Notes: generated by a model not told the origin, from the sequence alone. A DNA stretch of 64,000 bases from Harmothoe impar (GCA_947462335.1 OX381705.1:33813570-33877569), one strand, 5' to 3'; positions 48,479 through 61,067 are shown, counted from the first letter of the stretch. Numbers and translations: made by a program.

Positions 48479-50080
48479 CTGTCTTTCTTGTTTGAGGTTT
48501 AACTGCTGCATGTATGCTGCATATTTTGACAGTTGTATGTCCGAATATTGCTGATCAATACAGGTACTACAAATAAAATGCAACATCAAATTAGGCTGGT
48601 CTTTTCTTTGATTCTTTTTGTGCCAAGAAATAGTTGATTAATATCAACATAAGTATTCCTATAATGTTGTGGGTTATGTATCCTATCTTGACTTTTTATG
48701 TTAGATAAGCATTTACTGAAAGATCTTGGAATTGAGTTGTCTTATGAATGTAAAATGTTCTATTAACTGCAAAAGGAAATGTGCAATTCTGTACTTATCA
48801 TATAAGTTATATCATGCTATTCTTAGGTGTGGATAGACTAGCTTGCAAGACATGCTTAGTTTAATCATTCAAAAAAACTCTTTCTATCCAAATAGAGGAT
48901 ATCATAACCAGAATCAGCATCCACAAATTAATAGCAGATGATTTTATGACCGTTTCTAATATGTCCTACTCATGCCCATAGTATAATCATTGTAATGTCA
49001 AGTGTGCTATTTGGAGGACTCTAGATTGGATGGATCACACCTTTGACCATGTATCTGGCAGTTTGGGACCCAATATGCATAAGACCCATGGATCACGGCC
49101 TTTCTAATGGTGGTAAAACTTTGAGAACTGACCAAGTACGTGTGTCTGGGCCCATGTATAGTGTAATCGTGTTATAAGAGGAACTGATGCAAGGAGATTC
49201 TTGTCATAAGGCACTCATTTCCATAGACACAATGGTCATATTCTATTCAATATCGGTTATACACGGAGCCAATTTGGCTGGTGCCAAAAGGCCCCCTTAT
49301 ACCGAGATTTTACTGTAGCTGTAAGTAGGTGCAAAACCACGTCCAAAAGGTGCTGGGTTACGATAGAAAGTAGCCTGTGGGCCTGATGATGATATTGCCT
49401 TCTTCTGTCCATTACCAATTAAGATTCACCTCCCTCGATTCAAACGAACAACTCAGGGTTAGCACAATAGCCACTCGCTAAATCGCCAATGGCGAAGCAA
49501 AATCCAATTTGATTAATGCTACTAAAAATTGGCCAAATTGGCGAATTATATCTGTGGTACAGTTTTTACCTATTCACTATAGCTATATAATATCAGCGGA
49601 AAGAGGAAATCATAGAAAAGACCTTAGATAAACACAAAATGTCTAGACACCGATTAGAATGTCCTATACTATCACTAAGCAGTCTAAGTCGCTGCTATAT
49701 TCTCTTGTGACTATGAATCAAATATTTTTGACATAGTCGGCTGTTACAAATTTATGGGTATGGCTGATTTAAGATGCTTTTCACGAATTTGGTTTAGAAA
49801 AAAACTCATACAGAAGTCCACATAACTTGCAATATTTTGCAACACATCTCTGCGGCAGATTAAGGCTCTTTTTACGAATTGATTTAATATTCATGATTTC
49901 GATAATGATGGAATGAGGAAGGCTAATTTCAGATATATACCTCGTCAATTACATGTATACATACCAATTAGTACTAAGCCTGATCATTGACAGCATTACC
50001 TGTTTATAAGTACAGGCACTTTCTATGCAGTGTGTGGGGTGACATGATGAGAGTGCATCCCCGGAGTAAAGTATACTCAC

Positions 50081-50215
50081 CACTTCTGCTAGCTGCTACC
50101 CTGGAGCCCGCTCCTGGTGGTGTGATCCACCGTCAGGTTAATGATCAAGTGGGACCCTGGTAGCGACTGCCGGTTCCCTCCAGTATAGGCTCACCAGACC
50201 CAGCAGCCAATCGCC
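50081..50215 (-). promoter_or_regulatory. candidate first untranslated exon and promoter of SELENBP1
   Basis: On the minus strand a GC-rich block ends AGCAGAAGTG followed by GTGAGTATAC, a strong donor at 50080. A CCAAT box in inverse form (ATTGG, 50207-50211) lies at its upstream edge. It is the best partner upstream for the acceptor 12 nt before the SELENBP1 ATG, implying a ~6.75-kb first intron. The transcription start is unknown. Confidence 0.4.
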
Positions 50216-50221
50216 GCATAT

Positions 50222-50257
50222 CTTTTATCCCCCCCCCGGGGGGGGGGGGGGATAAAA
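50222..50257. repeat. poly-C/poly-G hairpin with CTTTTATC arms
   Basis: CTTTTATC, nine C, about fourteen G, then GATAAAAG: a near-perfect hairpin, also able to form quadruplex or i-motif structures. It lies just upstream of the putative SELENBP1 promoter. Confidence 0.6.
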
Positions 50258-52680
50258 GCGCTCATTCAGTATATACTATGTGTGAACACGATTCCAATGG
50301 GTAGGGCTAGTTTTGGGGTCGTTGAAAAGGGTTGCTTTTTATGCCATTTTGGAGGAAAGGGGGGTACATTTTTAGCCTGAATGACTGGGGAAACCCTCAG
50401 ATGACAAATTAACCCAGCCTTTTCCAACATTAACGACACATGGGCAATTAAGGGCAACGACCCTAACGCTGTAAGCTTACACTCTACTATTCTTGGCATT
50501 GGTAAGGCCTACCTTTTCTGGGCTTCTTTTTAAGATATCACCATTGATGAAGGTATTTTTCTCAGTTCCTCTTGATCAGGTTTTGTTTTTTGTCCAGTTT
50601 TCCTTGAAAAGGGGGATATTTTGTCCATTTATCTCCCTGGATAAGGTTACCGAATTTGACGTGATGTTCACACAGTTACTATAGGAAAGGTAGGGAGTGC
50701 CCCCCCCCCCCCCGGGCTGTTATCTTACCCTCATCGGTACAGTCTGATAAGGCTCATCAGTGACCTCTATGGAGGTCACGGCTCATGGATACTCCATGGT
50801 GGGAATCTAATCTAACTTATTGTTATCACTGGCAAGTGGTATTGAATGTGTGCAGGTAGTCCAGCGAATGAAGAGCTCGAGGGTGTCTATTCTCAACAAA
50901 ATTGCTATGTGGGATTTTTCAGTTTTTTCATACACTCTGATATGTTTATTTCTCAGGGAAAAAAAGTTTACAAAAATCGTCCTTGGGGAACCCTGCTAAA
51001 ATGTCCATTTCCAAAGAAACTCTGGGGCCTATAGTACATCCTAATAGGCACTATACACCACAGTGCATGCCTCGTGTGTGCACAACTCACCCTTCAACCC
51101 CCTCCTTTCTTTTTGGATATTGACATTTTTTTAAAGAACCTAAATTAGGTCAATTCTAATATTGGCCTAATGCACTGCCCTAATTACAAGGCTTTCTGGT
51201 CCTATATGTCTGATCACAAGTGTGCAGCACAGTCAGCCTGCAGGGGTGATAGAAGCTCAACAGAAAGGTAAGATATACCAATTTGTTATAGCTTATATTA
51301 CTAATACATCATGAAGATAAGCTCTAATCTAATTCTTATTATATACCTAAATGTCCATGCAGGGCATATTTCTTTCAGAGGCTAGATTTATGACAATATG
51401 CTCTTGTAGACCTCATTGGCCCTAGCTATTCTTACTCAATCTCCACTATTAGCATGCCCAACTGGGACCCTGCCAGGTCTATATTGGGAAACCTTGGGTT
51501 GGGAACTTGTGTGTTTTTGTCGTGAGTACATCTATTAATTGTATACATTCAAGGGGGTGGGGTGTCAAGGCAAATGCATACAGATGTGTACAGGTCTGGT
51601 GTAACCTTCACATGACCTTGATCATCATTTTGCTCTATTTTTTTCTGCCCCACCTGGTGTCAATGTGCAGATAAATGATTACATATGGGTATGGATTGCA
51701 TCTTATGTACACATAGATACAGATACACTGTTTTATCAGTGAATAAGTATTCATTCATTCATTGTTGCAGCGAAATTGCAAAATATATATGATCTTGACC
51801 TTGAACAATGATTGTAATCAATGTATCGGTTGAAGCTGATGTCAACTGGTTTCTCATCACCAAGGTCTGAAAAATGTTTGCGGGCTAAAATGTATGGGAT
51901 GATATACGTTACCAGAATTCACATTTCAGTACTTATTTATGGACCTTTTAAAGTAGGGAATATGTAATTTCTATCCTACTGCATTTAATACTGGCAGTAT
52001 TGCTTTAATTTGATACCAAATATGCCAATATTTGTCTACTTTTTATCATATTTTTCATCAAAAATTAGCAAAAAAAAAAAAAAAGGGTTTCCTCAAAAGC
52101 TGATTTTTATGATGCGCGCAGTGATGAGAAACCATTTTATTTTTTTGAGTGGCCTAACATTGACAGGGAGTACAAAGGCGGCAATGTTAGATTTCAGGCA
52201 CTTCCCCAAGGAGGATTTCCTTAAACTTTTTGTTGTTGAAATGTGCTAGTATCAAAGAGTAGAAAACCATTGAAAAATACCAGAGAGCATTTTTGTTGAC
52301 CCTGACGTGTTCATTCATTGGACGAAGGGGGCTTCTTGGGGCTTCTCGCAACACATCCCCGAGTGGTAATATGTTCGCCAGAATAAGATTTCATCATGAT
52401 ATACGTATCACAGTTCTTTCATATTTTATCCCGTCTACATATAGTTTAGCTACCCATGCCTGTTCTCCCCGTCCTGTGTCTCGTCGAACACGAACTGGCA
52501 GTGGTCTTTGGGTTGTATTATTTCTTTAACATGTTTGTTCTTCCATTTTTTACTGTCGAGGCGCTGCGATTCTCAATTCCGGCTCAATTCTCTAGCGGCT
52601 AAACCATGCTGCATGCATCCTCTTCGTGCCCGTCACAGCCGCAAGCTAAATTAGGCTACGGTAGCTGGAACTGCACCATA
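50258..52680. other. intergenic, nothing recognised
   Basis: Several short open frames but none with a family resemblance, signal peptide or splice context. It contains G and C homopolymer runs (50701-50713) and A-rich runs only. Confidence 0.5.
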
Positions 52681-53904
52681 TAGGGTCGCTTCAGGTAAAC
52701 CGAACCAGTTTTTGCTTTACCCTGCAAAAGCCCCTAATAAAATCATTTTTCAAACATGATATATTCCATGAATTAACTAAGGCTATGGGTGTATGTGATG
52801 GAATAAAAAAAGTTTTTATAATGTGTGTTGTCTTGATGTCAGACCAATTCTAAGGGGAAAAAATAGTGGTTCGCTTTATATGAAGAATTAGGTAAAGCGA
52901 ACCCAAAATGTTGGAAAAGCGAACCAATGGTCCTATCTAGACTGTGAGAGAGAAACAGAAACCCTCCCCCTATGGGCGGTTTTGTGAGACCAAATTTTTA
53001 AATACTTATACATGTTAAAGGCTGAAGTTTACTTTTTTTGGCTATTGGCACCTGGTGGGTGGGGGTAAGGCGGCCATTTTCCAAGATGGCTGCCCTTTAC
53101 ATTTTTGGGTCAAGAAAAAATCGGAATCCTCTCCAGATGATATGCATTTCAACATATATGGTCGTTTAGTATCTTAAATCGAAGCTCTATGAGAGAACTA
53201 TCTACTCCATGATATTTGATAGTTGTCATGACAACATGGTTACCATGGCAACCAGATAACAACTGAATTTAGTCCTTTTTTGGGGGGGGTCGGGTTCTGC
53301 TGGGGCTTGTGACTACCAGTCGGTGAGTGAGTGGAGGCAGGCTTCTGGCCATCTAATCTCTGACTACTAGTTAGGTAACTGAGTGAGGGTGGGCTTCTTG
53401 CCCTCTGATCTCTGCCTTCTATCATAGGCAGGTGACTCAGGGGCGGGCTTCAGGGGCCATCTCCAAGATGATTGGTTAGGTGATTGAGGTGGCTTTTGGC
53501 CCTCTAATGACCAACTCTAGTGGTCAAGTGAGTGCACAGAAGCAGAGAGGTTTCTGGCCCCCTGATCTGCGACCACTGGTGAGAAAAGTTGGGGGCTTTT
53601 GCCCCCTCATCTGAGCTTACTCTTGGGTCTAATAATCTGGCAGAGTGGTTGCATTAGAGGGAGAAAAACATACTTTGAATCTTGAATTCCAGTGGTCAAA
53701 GGGTGGGGTGGTCACATTAGAGAAATCTTTTAACATTAAAAATAAACTGTAGGTAACTGTATTTACATGTATCACACCATTCCACAAGTTCTTTCATATT
53801 CTCTTCCCTGTATGGATAATCATTGGTGGTGAAATTAGTCTTATAGCATTCATACCCACAAGATTGCCCTCCAGGAGGTTATGGTCATTGTTGGCACACT
53901 CACA

Positions 53905-54085
53905 TGCTCCAGTGAGGGGGTTGGACATGAGAGAGGGGGTTGGATGTGAGGAAGGAGGTTGGACGTGAGGGAGGGGTTGGATGTGAGGGAGGTGGTTGGA
54001 CGTGAGGTAAGGATTTGACGTGAGGGAGAGGGTTGGATGTGAGGGAGGGGGTTGGACATGGGAGAGGGAGTTGGATGTGAGGGAG
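53905..54085. repeat. GGTTGGATGTGAGGGAGG minisatellite (block 1)
   Basis: About nine 17-20 bp units of GGTTGGAYRTGAGRGAGG. The same repeat resumes at 54580-54790. Antisense frames reading HIQPLPHVQPP are repeat artefacts. Confidence 0.85.
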
Positions 54086-54304
54086 AAGCCCGGTCCCCGC
54101 ACTCTCAAACCTATACTGACACCATCATCGTTATATGGTTTCAAATACACCCTATTTCCACAGATTTTGGAGTGAAAAGGGTACCCTTTTCATGGTGAAA
54201 TCACAGATTTTTGGAGCCTAAAAAGTACCCCTTTTTTTGGTAAAACACTGACACATTTGAGGAGCCCACCCTTTTCACAATTAAGATATAGGCTGTCCTG
54301 TCTG

Positions 54305-54500
54305 TGTCAAGACCCCCTGTCCGTTGAGTCAGTGTAAAATATACCCCTCTCTGTGGAGTTAGTGTCATATAAATCGCCACACAGTGTCAGTGTAAAAAAA
54401 AACCTTTCCACGAATTCAGTGTCAAAAATAACCCCTTTCCATGGATTCAGTGTCAAATATACACCCCCTTTCCATGGACTTTCTGCCAAATTATTGTCAG
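54305..54500. repeat. CCCCTTTCCATGGATTCAGT minisatellite
   Basis: About six ~32-bp units with ATTCAGTGTCAAATATA and CCCTTTCC, between the two blocks of the other minisatellite. Confidence 0.7.
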
Positions 54501-54579
54501 TGTTGAATCACTGATCATGAAAAGCACCCCTTTTCCGTGATTTCTGTAACAAGGATGGTGTCAATGGTGACATGAGAGT

Positions 54580-54790
54580 GCTGGGACCGGAGGGAGGAGT
54601 TTGGACGTGAGGGAGGGGGTTGGCCATGAGAGAGGGGATTGGATGTGAGTTGGACGTGAGATAAAGATTGGGCGTGAGGGAGGGGGTGGATATGAGGAAG
54701 GGGGTAGGATGTGAGGGAGGGGGTAGGATGTGAGGGAGGGTGTTGGATGTGAGGGAGAGGTTTGGACAGGAGGGAGGGGGTTGGACATAT
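54580..54790. repeat. GGTTGGATGTGAGGGAGG minisatellite (block 2)
   Basis: About ten units, same consensus as 53905-54085. Confidence 0.85.
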
Positions 54791-54966
54791 GATTTGTAAG
54801 AGACGGTGTTGGGCGTGAGGAGTTTAAATGAGATAATGGGATGTGGACAGATGAAATGGAGGTGAGTTTGGTGCCTACATGCAGGGAGCCCGTAGTCAGG
54901 GTGGCCTGTGGGCCTGTGGCTTGTAGGCCCAGGGGGGCCTGCATTCCGTATACCATTAGGTAATAG

Positions 54967-56163
54967 CCCAGCTAGCAAAACTTGTAGTAAATCACGTCAT
55001 CTCTACATCTTTTCTCAACAGATATCTACTACACTTGGTTACGTCGTATTCTTGGTCTCATGACGTCCTATATGCAAATGGTTTAGACATCATTCTTCAG
55101 ACATCTTTTTGATGTAACATAATAATATTAATATGACCAGATTTGAAAGACACCAGGAAGATGCAATATAAAGATGTAAGTAAGTGGACTAACTGTAGCA
55201 TTGTGTGAGGTGGGTATATTCAAAAATCATTTTAATTGTGGTATAAATTTATTTCATAAATAAGATGTCAGATGCAAACACATTTTAGACATCATGAAAA
55301 GACATGTATCTAACGTCTACACCTAGAGTAAGACTTCTCCATCAGAAGTAGGTAACATCGAAGGCAATTGATTTAATCAGTGTATTTTGCCTGTAGAAAT
55401 CACCAATTTTCCTGCAGAGACTTAGCACATTGATCCTAGCACAGTGGCCAAGATGCGATGTCAGCTCATGGTCAGTCTATGGCATTTGAATAGATTTAGC
55501 GACCACAGAAAAGGTGTGCTCGTGTTAATCTCCTGGTTCTCCCATTAATAATTATTCTATAGAAACAAAAATAACAGACCATACATGCCAGGCAAAAAGT
55601 TATTCAAGTTTTATCTTCTATGTAATTTCATTGTGTTGAATAGATACTAATTTATGGTCAAACTACTGCAAATGTAGATTGTATTCTATTGATATTGGCA
55701 GAGGGAGACATCTTGTGTCCAAAGTGTGAACTATTTGAGAGCTAAAGAACAGATGTCTTATAGACGTCATAATCTGACAAGATAAAGATGTACTACATAT
55801 GTAAAGTATGCGTAATGTTGATGTCAAATCTATTATGTCATTTAAAATGCACCTTAAGACATGAATTTGACAAAAATGTTTTATGTGTATAATTTCTCGA
55901 AAAAAAGATGTGATATTCTGATCTAGAATTAATCACTTGTTACATCAATTAATGACCACATAGATATGTAGGCCCTATGGATGATATCAATTGGTTATGT
56001 CTCTTTCTAATTGCAATTTAGATGTAAACAATACATCAGTTTCCTGTCAAACTGCTATGTAAAAGGATTTACTCCCTTGAGACGTCATGATCAGGTCATT
56101 TTGACGTATCAACGTGAATATGACCCGTAACAGACGTGCTTTTTACATAAGGTGCTAGCTGGG
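54967..56163. mobile_element. 1.2-kb TIR element, CCCAGCTAGCA ends
   Basis: CCCAGCTAGCAAAAC at the left and GGTGCTAGCTGGG at the right. The interior is rich in GACGTCA/GATGTC-type words. A lone right end (TTTTGCTAGCTGGG) is at 59709-59722. Nested inside 52681-57543. Confidence 0.65.
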
Positions 56164-56299
56164 AGGAGTCCTAAGGGTGTATTGAATACAATACACCCAA
56201 AACTAGGCAAAGGCTATTTCAAAATATATGTCATACCTAAAAATAAATAAACACATATGTGCCTAAGTGTCACAGAGGGCCTGCAGATGCCCCCAAAAC

Positions 56300-57068
56300 T
56301 AGGGTAAATGTGGGTAATATCGCGCACCTAGTGACGATATTACCCAAATGTTCTCCCCCACCCCTATCCAGTGTCATTAAAAAAGAAACAAATCTGTTTT
56401 TTCAAAAAAATAATTTAAAATGAAAAAAAAAAGAGAAAAAAATGCATGCCAATAGCAACCCCCTGTATGTTAAACAGGGGGTTAAAAGTGACTTAATTTT
56501 TGGGTTATATCGTTGTGATTGCTGTTATATCGCTCACACCATTGTGTTATATCGCTCACCCATTGGATTACAGTGCATTTGACCATATGGGTAGTTTCGC
56601 TCACCTGTTTTAACACCCAAAAGTGTGAAAACAGGGTGCCTCACCCCAAATGCTCTCACACCTGTCTGGTGAGAAGCAGCATCCCCAAATTTACACAGGT
56701 GTTAGAAAACACATAAGGCTACCCTTTAAAACTAATCCACTCATTTCATTGTTATTTAATATATTATTTTTTATTCTGTAAACAGGTGAGCGATATAACA
56801 ACATGCCTGAGCGATATTAGCTCTATGGGAATTAGTATAGAAACTGCTGATTTAGCAAGTATCAAAAATACCAATTATTAGGTGTTTTTGTTCATTTCTG
56901 ACTCCTGATATACATGTATATCACAGGTAAATGATATGCATTAAAATGATACTTGATATAACGTGGCTAACTAAAAAAAAAAAATTTAAATTTTTTTTTT
57001 GAAAAATGTCCCTTTTAGGGGGGGTGCGCGATATTACCACATGCGCGATATTACCCACATTTACCCTA
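56300..57068. mobile_element. 769-bp TIR element, TAGGGTAAATGTGGGTAATA ends
   Basis: A 27-bp terminal inverted repeat, perfect by eye: TAGGGTAAATGTGGGTAATA then TCGCGCA, against its inverse ending 57068. Inside, the words TATATCGCTCACC and GCGATATTA recur about eight times. TA ends, no coding. Nested inside 52681-57543. Confidence 0.85.
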
Positions 57069-57545
57069 ATCATAAAACATATTTAGATATCGGTTCGGTT
57101 TATCTAAAATAACTGGTTCACTTTATCTCAAAATGTGAGATAAAGCGAACCAAAAAGAATCTTTTGATTCTAAATGATTTTCACAGCATATTTTCATTTT
57201 AAGCATTTTTTTTATTAAAAAAAACCACAAACTTCATTCTAAAACCTTAACATATCAATTACCTATGGGCTTTCACTAATTTAACTGACTTTTAAAATTT
57301 CTGTCCAAAAAAGTCGGAAGCAGCGATTATGCATTTTTTGTCATTGTGGTAACTTTGGGATGTTGTAGTGCATGTACGAATACACTCAAATATAATGTTT
57401 TAGGATTTTAAAGAAAGCTTATCACTCATAGTTTCAATTTAATTATAGCCAGAAATTATTTATACATTTCCATGGTCAGTGCACTGCAAAATGCTCCAAC
57501 TGGTTCGCTTTATCTATGGTTCGCTTTACCTGAATCGACCCTATT

Positions 57546-57675
57546 AACCCTTTGCGGACCCTTTGAGGACAGTATAGTGCATCATACCCTTTGTCGTCGT
57601 GATGAATTGAATTCAGTCCCGGCAAGTAACTCACCAGTGCTGCATTCAAGCATCATGCCCCCTTGAGGGTTGAGA
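57546..57675. mobile_element. possible TTAA-type MITE, TTAACCCTTTGCGGACC start
   Basis: TTAACCCTTTGCGGACCC directly abuts the end of the 4.9-kb element, and CCTTGAGGGTTGA occurs 110 bp later in inverse sense. It may be an aged relative of the element at 60689-60889. Confidence 0.35.
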
Positions 57676-57857
57676 CACTTCTGAAGATTTTTTAGACAAT
57701 ATAGGAACATTAAATAAACACGAATCCCCACTTATTGACATACATGTACATCATACCTCACTCGGTGAAGCCGGGTCATATCACATGAAACCGGCTTTAA
57801 CTCGTGAAGTATGATGTATATGTATGTCTCTGGCATGGAGTTTTGTTTCTAACCGAG

Positions 57858-58110
57858 CCAGCAAAGATACGTTGGCCCAACGTTGGGCCGACCGTAGCTA
57901 ATGTTGGACTGACGTCAGATGATGACGTTGGGCCAACGTTCATTTGTCAATCCATCAGAACGTCGTCATGATGTCGCAAAGAAATGACGTTGGCCCAACA
58001 TTGTACCAACGTTGTGCCAACGTTGGACCAACTATATTTAGAGCCTAAAAATGACGTTATTCCAACAAATATATTCCAACATTAGCCCAACGTCCATCTA
58101 TCGATGTTCA
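57858..58110. repeat. AACGTTGGCCCAACGTTGG palindromic repeat
   Basis: GCCAGCAAAGATACGTTGGC opens a block of CCAACGTTGG, GGCCCAACGTT and GATGACGTTGGGCC words in both orientations. It is the best kept member of the family seen at 4210-4310 and 6775-6990. Confidence 0.6.
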
Positions 58111-59856
58111 CTCAAATGTTATAGTGGGGCAGATAACTGCCCATTTTCAGTTGAATCGTGCAAAATGCGATACAAGCGTGAAAGTTGGCATGGTGACTCC
58201 TTATGGGTTATTCTTAAAATTGACCCGTATTGTCATCTGAAAATTCCATTTTCTTGTTGCCATGGCAACCATTTTCCCTAGCAACCCTAAAAATCACCAA
58301 AAGCTTCAATAATGAGTATAAATATTGGTATTAGAAAAGTTGCATGGATACCTACCCCCTCTCTATTGACCCTAAAGAATGTATTGGTGTCCATGAATTG
58401 TTACCAGGATGAATGGTTACCTAGCAACAGCAGTTTTCCATAGCAACCTAAACTTATAGCCCATTGTATACAGCTCGAACATTAAAAGACCCGCTAGAAA
58501 CTATTTTTGGTTGCCCAACCCAAATAAATGCACCTTTCTGACTAGGTAATTATTCAACACTAACTCTGCTAAAATAGACATGGCTACCAAGAATCATCAA
58601 GATAGAAATAGCTTTTTCTTTTTCTGCATTTCACTTTAAACTCAGTGACTTGGTGAATTATAGTTGGACAGCCAAGGCACATAATGGGACACCTTTTCTG
58701 TGTCCTTTGAAATTGTATAAGAAGGAATTCTGGCTTTGGGCGGATATCATATCTGGGCCTCCTGGCTAGGATAAACGTGTCTGTAAGGAATGGAAAATGT
58801 CTGCAAAGTGTCTTTCACATCTGATTTATAATCACTACTGGGGGGGGGGGGGAGTATATCCTACTCAAAACTGGTATAAATGTCATCCCTGCAACATGTC
58901 ATGTACATATGTGAGGCGCCAAGCAGAAAGGATGGTCCCCGCGGGAATAGCTTTCCGAGTAAATCGATAGGGGGCGCCACTTATGCATTTCCCGCCACCT
59001 GCTGCCACCTGGACGCTATTGGGCCTACTAAGGTTCACCAAAAATACAGTTGGAAACGTGATTTAGAGATTAGTCAGAGGAAAATCCTGTTTTGTTGACC
59101 TAGCATTTTGTTAATTTGATATATTCCTTCCATATTTTCATTTGTTTTCTATATTTTTCAACTGTTTTACACTCTGAATCGACGGCACTCCCTGCGCGGG
59201 AACAGAGGGGTTGGCCAAAATGTTACACTGCAGATTCACATCGTAATACAACCTTGCTATGTTACAAAAGAAAGTACGAATAAACTTTGAAATGTACAAT
59301 CAGAAAATAAGATTTCCTTAAATTGTAGTCTAGTAATCGTTAAAGTATTTTTATAGTTAGTTTGTTATAGGATATAACCAGCAATTGTATTTAGGACTAG
59401 GACTACGGCAAACATGTCAGCAAATCACGATCCTGCTGTCATTATCTCCATATCATATCTTTTTGACATGTCTAAATTTATATGTTTCAGACATGTTTTA
59501 AAGCTGGTCATATACATCATTATTGTTATGTTCAAACATATCGTTGATGTGTATTTAAAAAAATGTAAATATACTTATGTAAAATACCCATGCAAAGGTA
59601 CACGTAAAAACTTCTTGCATATGTGACATCTTGGGAAAGACAATTGACATCATCCAATGATGTCACCACCGATCAGAAAATGATGTAAAAATGATGTAAT
59701 TTACATGAGTTTTGCTAGCTGGGTAATTATAACTCCTCAAAGACTCTGGACAACTATTGTGAATGTTTCCGATACGCATTTTAGAGCAATTGGAGAAAGG
59801 GTTAGCTTTAGAGTCGTAGCCTACTCAGCAGTGAAATGGCCATTACCCATACATTG
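58111..59856. other. intergenic, nothing coding recognised
   Basis: Holds a poly-G run (58839-58851) and an isolated CTAGCTGGG element end at 59709-59722. No family-like open frame. Confidence 0.5.
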
Positions 59857-60517
59857 TACCGTAAAACCCCGCCTATAAGCCGAATTTTATTTGTTGTTTT
59901 ATTTCCATATAAGCCGAATTTTCCTCCTCAAACTCACATTTGGCTTATAGGCGGGGTTCAGATAAATTGTATATCAAAAATGAGCTAGGGAAAGAAGAAA
60001 TTATTGATAGTTATAATTATACATTTTATATAGCCTACTTTTTCTTATACTGCACAGGTAACTTTCAGATTTTATAAGCGTGTATGGTTCAAGGTGCCGT
60101 CTACCTAATGAAATCGTTTTAAAAAAGTTAAAAATTGGGTTGGGGGAAGGGGCTCAGATGGGGGCCAAAGGCTCCCAAGATTCAAAAAGTAGGGGGTCGG
60201 CTTATAGGCGGGGTTTTCTAAATTGAAGTAGGCCTATTGAAGTATTGAAAGGTTTATTGAACATTCACCTCAGTGAGGCGTTCTTTCATGAACAAGTACA
60301 AAGATGATTGAATAGGCCGATGAAATAGAGTTATGATTATAGTTTTGCTTTTACCAAATAACCAGACCACAAAGCATCTCAGGATCAATACCACAAGAGT
60401 GATGATGACAAATACATTTAAGTATTCTAGAGATATGAGTTTTGATGAGGGGGTGAGGAGGTGGATTCATGTAGGGGTGATTAGTCCAGGTGATCAGTCC
60501 GAGTTACAGTCTTGAAT

Positions 60518-61067
60518 TCATGGGGGCTTGTCAGTCCACTTTTCTTTGACTTTCTGTTTGAATACATCTTTCTGTTCAATCTTTTGGACCTCATGGTCCA
60601 GTTCGTTCCAAAGATTAGTTCCTCTACAATAAGGACTCTTTTGGTAGAATGCCGATTTTGGGACTCTTTCTGGAAATTTGAGTTTTAACCCTTTAAGGCC
60701 GACCAAAAAAAAAGTTTGCTGGTGAAGGGGCCGGGAGATTTTCATAGGAACCCTCCCAGGGCCGAGCCTTTGCTGATTCCCATAGAGTTATGATGACTAT
60801 AGTCGATGCTCGGCCAGCCATGGCATTGACTATAGTCGATGCTCGGCCAGCCATGGCATCGACTATAGTCGATGCTCGGCCCTAAAGGGTTAAGTCACCT
60901 CGTGTTCGTCCTTGTGGATTATGAGTTGCTTGGCCTTTCCGTGCCAGTTTCCACATTTGTTGCACAAGCTGATGTTTGCGTCGTGTTTCTAGCATGGGGA
61001 TGTTGTTTATGCTATGAAGATCAGCTACGCTGGTGCCCCGTATGGCGGTTCTAGTGCAGATTGTCAA
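60518..61067 (-). pseudogene. C-terminal end of a non-LTR retrotransposon ORF, interrupted by a MITE
   Basis: On the minus strand the first part (61067-60894) reads AIRGTSVADLHSINNIPMLE and TRRKHQLVQQMWKLARKG. After the insertion, 60684-60518 reads KFPERVPKSAFYQKSPYCRG, then TNLWNELDHEV and VFKQKVKEKW. This is the usual order at the end of CR1/L2-like ORF2 (two-helix block with LExRR, then YxRGxxLWN and FKxxLK). Taking out 60689-60889 and one TTAA makes the frame continuous. Confidence 0.8.
60689..60889. mobile_element. 201-bp TTAA-flanked MITE with a 33-bp internal repeat
   Basis: TTAA lies at 60685-60688 and 60890-60893. The ends CCCTTTAAGGCCGA and TCGGCCCTAAAGGG are inverse with one extra base. 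Inside, GACTATAGTCGATGCTCGGC plus CAGCCATGGCAT is repeated three times. TTAA duplication is the habit of piggyBac-type transposases (known); which one moved this is not visible. Confidence 0.85.

Larger units (their letters stand above)
43328..50080. other. probable intron 1 of SELENBP1
   Basis: No host coding exon seen. It holds mini-elements, a dead LINE piece, a palindromic MITE, a foldback element and a (TA)n tract, listed separately. A 94-residue frame at 46455-46739 has no recognisable family and no flanking splice or promoter signals. 43419-43575 also carries an inverted repeat (CAGTCAACCCTCACT at the left, its inverse at 43562). Confidence 0.5.
52681..57543. mobile_element. 4.9-kb TIR element, TAGGGTCG..TTCAGGTAAA ends, filled with other repeats
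   Basis: TAGGGTCGCTTCAGGTAAAC at 52681 is inverse, with two mismatches in 26 bp, to the segment ending 57543. Subterminal GGTTCGCTTTA and AAAGCGAACC copies recur at 52870-52935 and 57090-57530. TA at both ends fits a TA target duplication (Tc1/mariner-like habit, inferred). No transposase is visible. Two minisatellites and two other TIR elements lie inside. The ends could also belong to two separate copies. Confidence 0.6.

Noticed and set aside
53794..54956. HIQPLPHVQPP and similar Pro/Ser-rich minus frames
   Set aside because: Translations of the GGTTGGATGTGAGGGAGG minisatellite.
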